A stretch of 64,000 nt of DNA from CAMDTE01 sp034679985 (GTDB lineage Bacteria; Bacteroidota; Bacteroidia; Flavobacteriales; Schleiferiaceae). The DNA is taken from contig JAXITR010000005.1 of assembly GCA_034679985.1 (NCBI GenBank), positions 13,489 to 77,488 on the forward strand, given 5' to 3'. Below the pieces are notes generated by a model. The model was not told the DNA's origin, did no database searches, and saw only the letters and a program-made list of their open reading frames with translations. Positions within the stretch are counted from its first letter, which is position 1. Each line of letters starts with the position of its first letter. Made by a program: the position numbers and the translations under genes. Shown piece by piece: positions 35,461 to 43,682 of the stretch.

Positions 35461-36576
35461 TTACTCGGCGTCTTCCGGTTGCAACAAGAGGTGCGCCTGT
35501 TTCACAACGTACGTACCCTTTGCCAAATCGTCAAAACCCACCCAGCCGTTTTCTTGGTGGCTGATGCGTACGGATTGAAACTCCAAGCCGTTTTTGGTTT
35601 TGCGCAAAACGAACGGTTGATTGTCTTTGTAAACGACTGCATCTTCCGGCAGTGCCCACCGCACGGCCTGCTGCGTTTGGATGGTGGCGCGAATGAACTG
35701 TCCGCTACGCAGGCCCGATTCCGGAAGTTGGTCGGGGTGTCCGTGCACCACAAAATGACCTTCCGAAGATTGAGCTTGTCCTATTTCTTGAATGATTCCG
35801 CTGAATTGGGTGGGGTCCGATCCTACTTGGTACACAAAGCGTTGTCCGCGTTTGAGCGTGGCAATGTCGTTTTGAAAAACCGCCAATTCCAGGTGGACGT
35901 GCGTTGGGTCCTCCAGGGTAATGACTTCCTGTTGGGCAGAAACGTACTGACCCAAATTGGCGTGGACGGAACGAACGTAGCCAGCAAAGGGGGCCACCAG
36001 GGACAAACTGCGCTGAATGCCGCTTTGCTGGATTTGTTCCGGATTGAATCCCAATTGACGCACCACCTCGCGGGCTGCGGACCATTGTGCATGCGCTTCT
36101 TCGCGGTTGGCAACCGCTTGCTGCCATTCGCGCGCGCTGCTGGCGGAGGCCTCATTCAGTTTTTCCGCCCGACGATACGCTTCATTCGCCAATTCGTACG
36201 CGACGGCAGCAGAGAGAAACTCCTTTTGTTTTTCAACATAGCTGGGGTCGTCCAACCGGACCAAAACTTCGCCCTTGCGAACAAACGATCCCTCGTACGG
36301 TCCCAAAAACCGAACGAAACCGCCCAATGGGGCCGTCAGAGAGGCCCTGCTTTGCGGCGGAATGTCCACGCGTCCGTTGGCATGCAAACCGCTGCCAAAC
36401 GTTTGCTCCGTGGGAACTCCAACTTCCACACCGTTGGCGGCCATGGCGGAATCGTTCCACACGCGCAATCCGTTTTTGGAATAAGAGGTTTCGGTCTCCG
36501 GATTGCTAGGAGTGGTTTGGCAAGCCACCAAGATGCCTGCAAGCAAAAGGCCGGAATAAAAATGAATAGTTTTCAT
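35461..36576 (-). CDS. RND efflux periplasmic adaptor lipoprotein (CusB/CzcB type)
   Basis: Periplasmic adaptor of a heavy-metal RND pump; it links the inner-membrane pump to the outer-membrane channel. The 371-residue protein has a lipoprotein signal (FYSGLLLAGILVAC, then QT), a coiled-coil hairpin (about 110-170, helical with many Ala and Glu), two lipoyl half-motifs (LTAPLGGFVRFLGPYEGSFVRKGEVLV and LVAPFAGYVRSVHANLGQYV) and beta-barrel segments. Its ATG shares one base with the stop of the CusA-TolC gene. Metal specificity is not readable from the sequence. Confidence 0.88.
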   Translation of the reverse strand: MKTIHFYSGLLLAGILVACQTTPSNPETETSYSKNGLRVWNDSAMAANGVEVGVPTEQTFGSGLHANGRVDIPPQSRASLTAPLGGFVRFLGPYEGSFVRKGEVLVRLDDPSYVEKQKEFLSAAVAYELANEAYRRAEKLNEASASSAREWQQAVANREEAHAQWSAAREVVRQLGFNPEQIQQSGIQRSLSLVAPFAGYVRSVHANLGQYVSAQQEVITLEDPTHVHLELAVFQNDIATLKRGQRFVYQVGSDPTQFSGIIQEIGQAQSSEGHFVVHGHPDQLPESGLRSGQFIRATIQTQQAVRWALPEDAVVYKDNQPFVLRKTKNGLEFQSVRISHQENGWVGFDDLAKGTYVVKQAHLLLQPEDAE

Positions 36577-39500
36577 TATTTGACGGTGTAAAAGTTAAGT
36601 AAGGCAGCGCTGCGGAAGCATTCGGTTTCTTGGAGGAGGGCGGAGACGCCCCCCTCAAGCGCTGCGTTGGATTGCAAGAAAAAGTCGGAAAAAGAAAGTT
36701 CCCCCAATTCCAGTTGAGTAGTCAACACACGGAGCAATAGGTCGGCATCTTTTTGGGCGGAAATTGCCTGTGCTGAGGCAGTTTTCCAGGCCGTCCATTG
36801 GTGCCATGCTGCCTCTTTCTTTGCGTGCCAATCCACCAGGGACTGCGTTGCTTGCGCTTCAACGGTAGCTTGTTGAACCGTGGCTATTGCGCTGTTTTTG
36901 AGCGGCACATGCGCGGCAATGGGTAGGGTAACGCCCAGAAAGACGCCGTTGAATCCGTTTACCCGCTCCAATTGCTGTTGAAATCCACCCACGCTCCACT
37001 GCGGCGCCCACTGCGTTTTGGTCAGCATTGCTTCTGCTTGCGCCAAGTGGGCAGATTCTTGGGCCCAACGCAGGAAACGGGGAGCAAGGGCGGTGTCGGC
37101 CGACGGTTCCATCGTTAGGTGTTCCGGAAGTGTTGGGGTTACCTCCAGAACAGCGGTCCACCTTTGGTGCGTCAATGCGGCGAGCAGGGATGCGCTTTCT
37201 GCCCATTTGGCTTGTGCGGCCACCAAATCGGACTGCCAGCGGTTGCGCAGCAACCGAAACGCCGCACCATCGGCGGTACTCCAATCTCCTTGCGCAACCC
37301 GGGCTTCCACCCGAGCGGCGTCTTGATTCAAGCGCGCTGTCCATTGGCTGCGCCACGCACATTCGCGCCCCCAACGCCAGTAGTCCGCATAGGCCAGCGC
37401 CGCCGCAAGGGATACGGCCTGCTGCGTCAATTCCAGTTCGGTAGCACGCAAGCCGATCTCGGACTCGTTACGACGCCATCGACGCACGTGTTCCGCCAGC
37501 GAACCTAGGGGTTGTTCCAAGCTGAAGTAGTAATCCCGCGGCTCGGCGTTCATTTGGCCGTATTGAACAGTGCCCTGGGCGGCACCCAGCAGCACATTGG
37601 GCTTCAATTGCGCAATGCGTTGGTTTCCTTGAGCGCTCGCCACGTCGGCGTGTACGCGCAAGGCCTGTTCTTGAACCGCAGCCAAGGAGGGCCAAGGTTG
37701 CGTTTGCCCCCAAGCCGTGCCGCTTGAGAACACCAGCAGCAACAGTACGCCCGTCGTTCCGGCAGCACCGGACGCATAAGACCCTGGCAGCCACTTTTTG
37801 AGCCGGATCAACAAAATCGGCAACACGCCCAGGGTAAGCACCGTAGCAGAAACCAACCCGCCAATGACCACCGTAGCCAACGGCTTTTGCACCTCGGCTC
37901 CGGCGGAAGAGGAGAAAGCCATGGGTACAAACCCCAAAGCAGCCACGGTTGCTGTAACCAAAACAGGACGGAGTCGGTCCGCACTACCCGCTACTACAGC
38001 CTTGGACCAGGCCACCCCAGTGGATTCCAATTGACGAACGCGTGCCACGAGAACGAGACCGTTCAAAACCGCTACGCCAAACAAGGCGATGAAGCCGATG
38101 CCGGCGGAAATACTGAACGGCATGCCGCGAAGGGCCAAAGCTGCAATGCCGCCCAGGGCGGACAAAGGAATGGCACTGAACACCAATGCGGCAAAAGCCG
38201 CACTCCGAAAAGCCAGGTAGAGCAGGGCGAAGATGAGGGCCAATGCCACCGGTACGGCAATTTTTAATCGGTCTAAAGCTTGCTGTAAGTTTTCAAAATC
38301 ACCCCCAATGTGCAAGGAGTATCCGGGGGGCAGTGCCACTTTTTCGCCAAGAGCCCGCTCAATGTCCGCCACCACGGAAGCCACGTCCCGTCCCCGGACG
38401 TTGATTCCAACGGAAATGCGACGACTGGCCTTGGAACGGCTGATTTGGGAGGGGCCGACGGTTTCCACCCGGTCCGCCACCGCGGTGAGCGGAACGCGAT
38501 CCCCGTTGTGGTTTCGAACGTACAGTGCTTGCCCGCTCCCGTCCAGTCGTTCTTCCGGGGAAAGTCGCACCGCCACGTCAAACCTTTTTTGGTCTTCAAA
38601 AACACTTCCGGCAATTTGCCCGGCATAGGCCATTTCCACAACTTCGCCCACTTGCTGTGTGGAAACACCGTGGTACGCCAGTGCTTGGCGGTTGGGCACC
38701 CAGCGGTGAAATTTCATGCCTTGCGTGGCTTCTACCTTGACGTCTTCCGCTCCGGGAATGCCCCGAACTGCCGCCGCCATTTTTTGTGCCACGTTCGCCA
38801 AGGTATCCAAGTGATCCCCGTACACCAGCAGGGCAATATCGGACTTTGAGCCGCTGATCAATTCGTTGAAGCGAAGCTGAATGGGTTGCGTAAATTCAAA
38901 CTGAGCGCCCCAAACACCATCCAATACCGCTTCCATTTGGCCTACCAGCTCCTCGCGAGTGGAGGCGGAGGTCCATTTTTCTTTGGGTTCCAACAAAACC
39001 ATTACGTCTGCGGCCTCCACGGGCATGGGGTCTGTGGGAACCTCAGCCGTGCCAATTTTACTCACCACGTGGCGCACCTCGGGAAAATGTTCCTTTAATT
39101 TCTTTTCGGCCGACGTGGTTACCCGAATCATTTCCTGCAGGTTGCTCCCGGTGGGTATGGAAACCTGCATGGCCAAATCGCCCTCCTCCAAACTGGGCAA
39201 AAAGACGCTGCCCAATTGCATAAATCCCCAAACGGCCACGGCAAAGGCGGCTACAACGCCTGTCAAGACCGCACGACCCCGCTGCAACGTCCAATCCAAA
39301 ATCCGGGCATACCGCAACCGAAGCCGATGAAAGAACCGTTCGGAACGATTCTCCTCAACCTCCGGACGCAAGACCAACGCCACGAGTGCGGGAACGTAGG
39401 TGGTGCTGAACAACAAGGCCCCCAATAGAGCAAAGACCACGGTTTGGGCCATGGGCTTGAACATTTTGCCTTCAATCCCGCTCAAGGTGAGGATGGGCAG

Positions 39501-40868
39501 AAAAACTACCAAAATGATCAAAACCCCAAAAGCGGCGGAGCCGTAGATGGACCCAGCACTTTCTACCACCGTTTCGTCTCGGTCTTTGGCGCTCAACAAG
39601 CCGCCGCGGTGAAAGGCCATCAAAGTTGCCTCCACCACAATGACCGCACCGTCCACCACAATGCCAAAGTCAATGGCCCCCAAAGACATGAGGTTGGCGG
39701 AAACGCCAAAATAATGCATGCACCCCAAGGCAAAAAGCAAGGACAATGGAATGACGCTGGTTACCACCAGTGCGGCGCGCCAGTTGCCCAAAAGAAAGAA
39801 GAGCAACAAGCCCACCACCAAGGCTCCTTCGAGTAAATTTCGCTCCACCGTACCCAGGGTTCGGCCCACCAGTTCGGACCGATTCAAGTACGGTGCAATG
39901 CGGATACCGGGCGGCAAGGTGGACTGGATGGACGCCACACGTTCGTCAATGGCGTGGGTTACGTCGTTGCTGTTGGCGCCCTTCAACATCAGGCAAATCC
40001 CACCAACAACCTCTCCTTGGCCATCTTTGGTAAGTGCCCCGTACCGCGGGGCAAATCCGTACCGAACCGTGGCAATGTCGCCCACGGTGAGGGGAAGGCC
40101 AGAATGCGTGGGCAGCGCCACCAATCGGAGGTCTTCCAGTTGGCGGTACAGGCCTTCCATTCGGATGTACCAGGCTTCCTCGCCTTTCTCAATGTACGCG
40201 CCTCCTGCGTTGCGGTTTCCCGCGCTCACGGCCTCAAATACATCGGACATCGTCAGGCCGGATTCTTGCAAGCGGTCCGGATGTACGGCTACCTCGTACT
40301 GTTTGACCTTGCCGCCAAACGAACTGACCTCCACCACACCGGGAATGCCCGCCAACTGCCGTTTGATCTGCCAATCGTGCAAACTGCGCAAGTCCTCCAG
40401 CGTGTATTCAGACCGATGCGCTTGATCCACCTCCAGCGTATACTGGTACACTTCCCCCAAGCCGGTGGTGACCGGCATCAACGTGGGCGTGCCGTATTCG
40501 CTGGGGATGTCGGCTTGCGCCACCTGAATTTGTTCGTTGACGCGCTGTCGGGCCAAGGCCGTTTCCACGTTGTCCTCAAAGACCACCGTGACGATGGAAA
40601 GTCCGGACCGCGAAACACTTCGAACTTCCAAAACACCGGGTAAATTGGCCATGACCAATTCCACCGGATACGTGATGAATTGCTCCACCTCTTGGGGAGC
40701 CAACGCGGGTGCAGTGGTCACCACCTGCACCTGGTTGTTGGTGATGTCCGGTACGGCATCTACCGGGAGTTGCAGGGCGCTGATGAGACCCCAAAGGGCA
40801 ACGACGCCCGTCAACGCAAAAACGAGTGCTTTTTGGCGTACCGAAAAGCGGATGATGGCATGCAACAT
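36576..40868 (-). CDS. CusA/CzcA heavy-metal RND pump fused to a TolC-like channel domain
   Basis: A 1430-residue protein. The first ~1040 residues form an HME-type RND pump of the inner membrane with 12 helices. The transmembrane motif GAIDFGIVVDGAVIVVE (about 400) contains the Asp, Asp and Glu typical of CzcA proton transfer. Other landmarks are LPVDAVPDITNNQVQV near the start and PLATVVIGGLVSATVLTL near 1000. A second signal-like segment follows (TTGVLLLLVFSSGTAWGQTQ, about 1055-1075), then a TolC-type coiled-coil/outer-membrane domain (SLAAVQEQALRVHADVASAQGN). This pump-channel fusion is known in Bacteroidota. I chose the ATG at 40868; a TTG six bases upstream is possible. Confidence 0.9.
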   Translation of the reverse strand: MLHAIIRFSVRQKALVFALTGVVALWGLISALQLPVDAVPDITNNQVQVVTTAPALAPQEVEQFITYPVELVMANLPGVLEVRSVSRSGLSIVTVVFEDNVETALARQRVNEQIQVAQADIPSEYGTPTLMPVTTGLGEVYQYTLEVDQAHRSEYTLEDLRSLHDWQIKRQLAGIPGVVEVSSFGGKVKQYEVAVHPDRLQESGLTMSDVFEAVSAGNRNAGGAYIEKGEEAWYIRMEGLYRQLEDLRLVALPTHSGLPLTVGDIATVRYGFAPRYGALTKDGQGEVVGGICLMLKGANSNDVTHAIDERVASIQSTLPPGIRIAPYLNRSELVGRTLGTVERNLLEGALVVGLLLFFLLGNWRAALVVTSVIPLSLLFALGCMHYFGVSANLMSLGAIDFGIVVDGAVIVVEATLMAFHRGGLLSAKDRDETVVESAGSIYGSAAFGVLIILVVFLPILTLSGIEGKMFKPMAQTVVFALLGALLFSTTYVPALVALVLRPEVEENRSERFFHRLRLRYARILDWTLQRGRAVLTGVVAAFAVAVWGFMQLGSVFLPSLEEGDLAMQVSIPTGSNLQEMIRVTTSAEKKLKEHFPEVRHVVSKIGTAEVPTDPMPVEAADVMVLLEPKEKWTSASTREELVGQMEAVLDGVWGAQFEFTQPIQLRFNELISGSKSDIALLVYGDHLDTLANVAQKMAAAVRGIPGAEDVKVEATQGMKFHRWVPNRQALAYHGVSTQQVGEVVEMAYAGQIAGSVFEDQKRFDVAVRLSPEERLDGSGQALYVRNHNGDRVPLTAVADRVETVGPSQISRSKASRRISVGINVRGRDVASVVADIERALGEKVALPPGYSLHIGGDFENLQQALDRLKIAVPVALALIFALLYLAFRSAAFAALVFSAIPLSALGGIAALALRGMPFSISAGIGFIALFGVAVLNGLVLVARVRQLESTGVAWSKAVVAGSADRLRPVLVTATVAALGFVPMAFSSSAGAEVQKPLATVVIGGLVSATVLTLGVLPILLIRLKKWLPGSYASGAAGTTGVLLLLVFSSGTAWGQTQPWPSLAAVQEQALRVHADVASAQGNQRIAQLKPNVLLGAAQGTVQYGQMNAEPRDYYFSLEQPLGSLAEHVRRWRRNESEIGLRATELELTQQAVSLAAALAYADYWRWGRECAWRSQWTARLNQDAARVEARVAQGDWSTADGAAFRLLRNRWQSDLVAAQAKWAESASLLAALTHQRWTAVLEVTPTLPEHLTMEPSADTALAPRFLRWAQESAHLAQAEAMLTKTQWAPQWSVGGFQQQLERVNGFNGVFLGVTLPIAAHVPLKNSAIATVQQATVEAQATQSLVDWHAKKEAAWHQWTAWKTASAQAISAQKDADLLLRVLTTQLELGELSFSDFFLQSNAALEGGVSALLQETECFRSAALLNFYTVK

Positions 40869-40981
40869 GAGCAACCAATAACAATGAAAAATGTAAAGGA
40901 ATAATCAAGCGGAGTAACCTGCGCACAGTGGAGTGCGATTACAGGCAACAGCTTATGCTTCCGGACCAGCGGAAAATGTTT

Positions 40982-41371
40982 TCACAAACGAGTAGGAGGG
41001 GGGCGGATGCCTGCACAAGCTTCAAATGGAAGTGTGCGAAGCTCCAGAGCGGGCGGAAAGAATTCCAATTGGGCCGAAGAACCCACGGTGAATTGTGCGC
41101 GCACGTACCGAAATCCTCTGAGTATGGCTGCCGTCGCCACGAAAGCTCCGAGTGCAGCGTTGTCCTCCTCGTCCAAACGGAAATGTTCCAAATGATCGGA
41201 ACCCAAATCCGCTTCAATCGGTAGCGGTTTCTCGGAATGGCGCTCAGAGACCAAGTTACCCGCTCCAAAACTGCTAGCGTGCTCAGAACCGTGCGCGTGC
41301 GGAACCACCGAATGCGCAAAAAGCAGCAAGCCGGCCGTCCAAAGCAGTAAAACACGAAGAGCAGAACGCAT
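40982..41371 (-). CDS. Small exported protein upstream of the metal efflux pump
   Basis: A 129-residue protein with a signal-like N-terminus (RSALRVLLLWTAGLLLFAHSV). Right after it comes VPHAHGSEHASSFG, and later EADLGSDHLEHFRLDEED. The clustered His and acidic residues suggest metal binding, which is my inference. Small proteins of this type often precede cusA in Bacteroidota, but I do not recognise a named domain. The pump starts 113 bases downstream. A near-consensus -7 box, TACCTTTA (41376-41383, minus), ends only four bases from the ATG. Confidence 0.7.
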   Translation of the reverse strand: MRSALRVLLLWTAGLLLFAHSVVPHAHGSEHASSFGAGNLVSERHSEKPLPIEADLGSDHLEHFRLDEEDNAALGAFVATAAILRGFRYVRAQFTVGSSAQLEFFPPALELRTLPFEACAGIRPPPTRL

Positions 41372-41383
41372 GAGGTAAAGGTA

Positions 41384-41414
41384 TAAAAAAAGCCTCTCCG
41401 TAGGGAGAGGCTTT
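41384..41414 (-). terminator. Intrinsic terminator of tRNA-Asp
   Basis: On the minus strand, AAGCCTCTCC, a short loop and GGAGAGGCTT are followed by a run of T. It is directly downstream of tRNA-Asp. Confidence 0.9.
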
Positions 41415-41415
41415 G

Positions 41416-41489
41416 CGGTGCGGACGGGACTCGAACCCGCGACCCTCGGCGTGACAGGCCGATATTCTAACCGACTGAACTACCGCACC
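41416..41489 (-). tRNA. tRNA-Asp (GTC)
   Basis: A complete 74-base cloverleaf on the minus strand: acceptor GGTGCGG/CCGCACC, discriminator G, anticodon stem TCGGC/GCCGA with loop CTGTCAC (anticodon GTC), T stem GCGGG/CCCGT (one G-T pair) with TTCGAGT. The 3' CCA is not encoded. Confidence 0.96.
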
Positions 41490-41508
41490 AGATTGTTCGT
41501 TGGGGTTG

Positions 41509-41539
41509 CAAATATACGAAGAATTCTAATCGACGCAAA
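41509..41539 (-). promoter_or_regulatory. Promoter of tRNA-Asp
   Basis: On the minus strand TTTG (41539-41536), a 19-bp spacer and TATATTTG (41516-41509), the same -7 octamer as the tRNA-Arg promoter. It begins three bases beyond the DUF58 stop codon. Confidence 0.75.
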
Positions 41540-41541
41540 TC

Positions 41542-42492
41542 CTATTTCATTTTTTGGTGCGCGAGGAAAAAGGGCAGCAATGCATGAAGCGGATGGTCGT
41601 TGGTTAGGCACTCATTAACCTGAATTTGGGGTGGTTGCTGTAGACTTTTTAGCGCTTGCAAACGACGCTCAAAGGCTTCTGAATAGCGTTTCTGGGCCTC
41701 GTTGGGCAATAAAATTAACGATTCACCGGACTCGGAATCCACCAATTCGGTCCAACTTGATCCCCATTCCATGCCAGACAGCGTGTGCTCTGAGGGGCCA
41801 AATACCGGGAAGAGCAGTACCCAACAGTGTTTTTGACGCAAATGTTCCAGTGCCTTTTGCAGCTCCGCCCAAGGACGGTCGGACGCAGATTCGGGCTCCC
41901 AAAAATCGGAGAATACCACCACCATGGAGCGTTGCGGGAGGGAGTTGGCGAGCTGGTGTAGGGTTTGGGAAACGGGCGTTCGGCTGGACTTCTCCTTGGG
42001 TTGCGTGCGAAGTTCTTCCAACAAAGACGCGTATAGGTTCATCCGGTGCGATCGAGAGGTTTTGCAGGCGTGGGAGGGTTGCGCTCCTTGGTCGTCCATC
42101 CAAACCAAACCCAAGGCGTCGCGCTGGTTTCCCAAGGCTTCCCCAATCAACGCCGTGCCCAGCGTTGCAAACGTCAATTTGCGGTCCGTGCGCATGGAAC
42201 CGCTCCGGTCCACCACCACGGTACACCGAAGATTGGTTTCTGCGTCCGTGGATTTGAGCAACATTTTGTCCGTCTTGGCCAGTCTTTTCCAATCCAATCG
42301 ACGCAAACTGTCTCCCGGGTAGTAAGGTTTGTGTTCCGCAAATTCTACCGAAAACCCTTTCAACGGAGATCGGTGGTACCCGGCTAAAGGGCCGCTAACG
42401 GCGTGCTTGGCAAAGAGGGAAAGATGTTCCAATCCTTGAATGGAAAGCAAGTCCTCCAATTGGGGCAAGTCGGGATACGGAGTGTTTACCAT
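41542..42492 (-). CDS. DUF58-domain protein
   Basis: A 316-residue protein of the DUF58 family, with a von Willebrand factor A-like fold. The family signature GDSLRRLDWKRLAKTDKMLLK (about 80-100) is followed by CTVVVDRSGSMRT, an intact MIDAS-like DxSxS. These proteins are often linked with MoxR ATPases in multi-protein complexes of unclear function, but no MoxR gene is next to this one. The ATG at 42492 overlaps the end of the upstream FtsX-like permease by seven bases. Confidence 0.87.
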   Translation of the reverse strand: MVNTPYPDLPQLEDLLSIQGLEHLSLFAKHAVSGPLAGYHRSPLKGFSVEFAEHKPYYPGDSLRRLDWKRLAKTDKMLLKSTDAETNLRCTVVVDRSGSMRTDRKLTFATLGTALIGEALGNQRDALGLVWMDDQGAQPSHACKTSRSHRMNLYASLLEELRTQPKEKSSRTPVSQTLHQLANSLPQRSMVVVFSDFWEPESASDRPWAELQKALEHLRQKHCWVLLFPVFGPSEHTLSGMEWGSSWTELVDSESGESLILLPNEAQKRYSEAFERRLQALKSLQQPPQIQVNECLTNDHPLHALLPFFLAHQKMK

Positions 42493-43682
42493 TGCAAAGA
42501 GCGTATGGGTTTTTGTTGGCCCAAGTACCAAGCAGGAACGGTCATGGAAACCAGCACCAACACGTACATCAAGCCGTTGAGGGCAATCCATTCTGCCCAA
42601 GGCCACGCAATGGGCACGGTTGCCACGTAGTAGGTTTTGGGATCTAATTTTAACCAATGCCAGCGGGATTGCGTAAAGCAGAACAAAAAGGCCAGAGCGT
42701 TTCCGCCAGCGATTCCCAACAATGCCATCTTTTGGGCCTTGGCCAAGAACAGTCGGGTCAACAAAGAGGCCGACGCTCCCAGCGTTTTCAAAATACCTAT
42801 GTTCTTTCGTTGGTCCAGCAACAAGATGAAGACCACCACCGCGCTGTTGAACAGGGCAACCCCCAGCAACACGCCCACCACCACGGTCAGGTTGGTGTCA
42901 AACAAGGCCAGCCACTGGTACAGACCCGCATAATCGTCTACGGCCGGATAGGCTTCCCAAAAAGCAGGCAGCAACGGGCGCAGTTCTTCCGCTATTTCTC
43001 GCGAATCCATGCCGGGCACCGTGGTCAGTTCTACAGCCGTGTAGCGTTCGTCTGCCCAGCCCACCCATTCGCGCAATTGGCGCACGTCTCCGTAGACCCA
43101 ATGTCCGTCCAATTCGTCTAATTTGGGTTGGAACAGTCCGCTGATGGTGGCGTAGCGGAGCGCGGGCCGACGGTCTGCCCCCCGCGAAAAAAGAAGCGTC
43201 AGTTCGTCGCCCACCCCAACATTCCATTGACGCGCCAACGCAACGGGCAGCGCAACTTCGTCGCGGCCGGGCGGGTTGCCTTGCAGAAAATCGATGTCCG
43301 ACGACGCATACGATTGGGTTCGGTACACCAAAGCTTCCAAGCGGTCTTGGTGCGCAACGAGGGCCGTGGTGGAGAGGGTAGGCCGAACGGATGCGATGGA
43401 CGGATTTGCCGCGAGCAGCTTCAACAGGTTGGAGTCCAGCACCATGCCGGCCTCCGATGGATCTCTAGATTCAGCATACGGACGAACTTGAATAGCACCC
43501 CACAATCCGGTTAATTTATCCGAAATTGCAGCCTGCAATCCCCTTCCCGTTGACAATCCAATGAGCATGACCGCCAAACTACACGCCACCACCACCACCG
43601 CGATGCGTTGGGCCACAGTTGCCGCACGTGAGGTGCGCAATCGGGTCCAGTACGGAGCGAGAAGGTTGTACGGTTTGGGCAT
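42486..43682 (-). CDS. FtsX-family ABC transporter permease (LolC/LolE-like)
   Basis: A 398-residue inner-membrane protein with one N-terminal helix (AQRIAVVVVACSLAVMLIGLS), a large extracytoplasmic MacB-PCD-like domain (about 65-255) and three C-terminal helices containing the FtsX domain (VLLGVALFNSAVVVFILLLDQRKNIGILKTLGAS). This architecture is that of LolC/LolE, which extract lipoproteins from the inner membrane, but MacB-type relatives cannot be excluded. No ATPase lies next to it. The ATG at 43682 is preceded by TACCTTTG only six bases away, which suggests a nearly leaderless mRNA. Confidence 0.85.
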   Translation of the reverse strand: MPKPYNLLAPYWTRLRTSRAATVAQRIAVVVVACSLAVMLIGLSTGRGLQAAISDKLTGLWGAIQVRPYAESRDPSEAGMVLDSNLLKLLAANPSIASVRPTLSTTALVAHQDRLEALVYRTQSYASSDIDFLQGNPPGRDEVALPVALARQWNVGVGDELTLLFSRGADRRPALRYATISGLFQPKLDELDGHWVYGDVRQLREWVGWADERYTAVELTTVPGMDSREIAEELRPLLPAFWEAYPAVDDYAGLYQWLALFDTNLTVVVGVLLGVALFNSAVVVFILLLDQRKNIGILKTLGASASLLTRLFLAKAQKMALLGIAGGNALAFLFCFTQSRWHWLKLDPKTYYVATVPIAWPWAEWIALNGLMYVLVLVSMTVPAWYLGQQKPIRSLQW

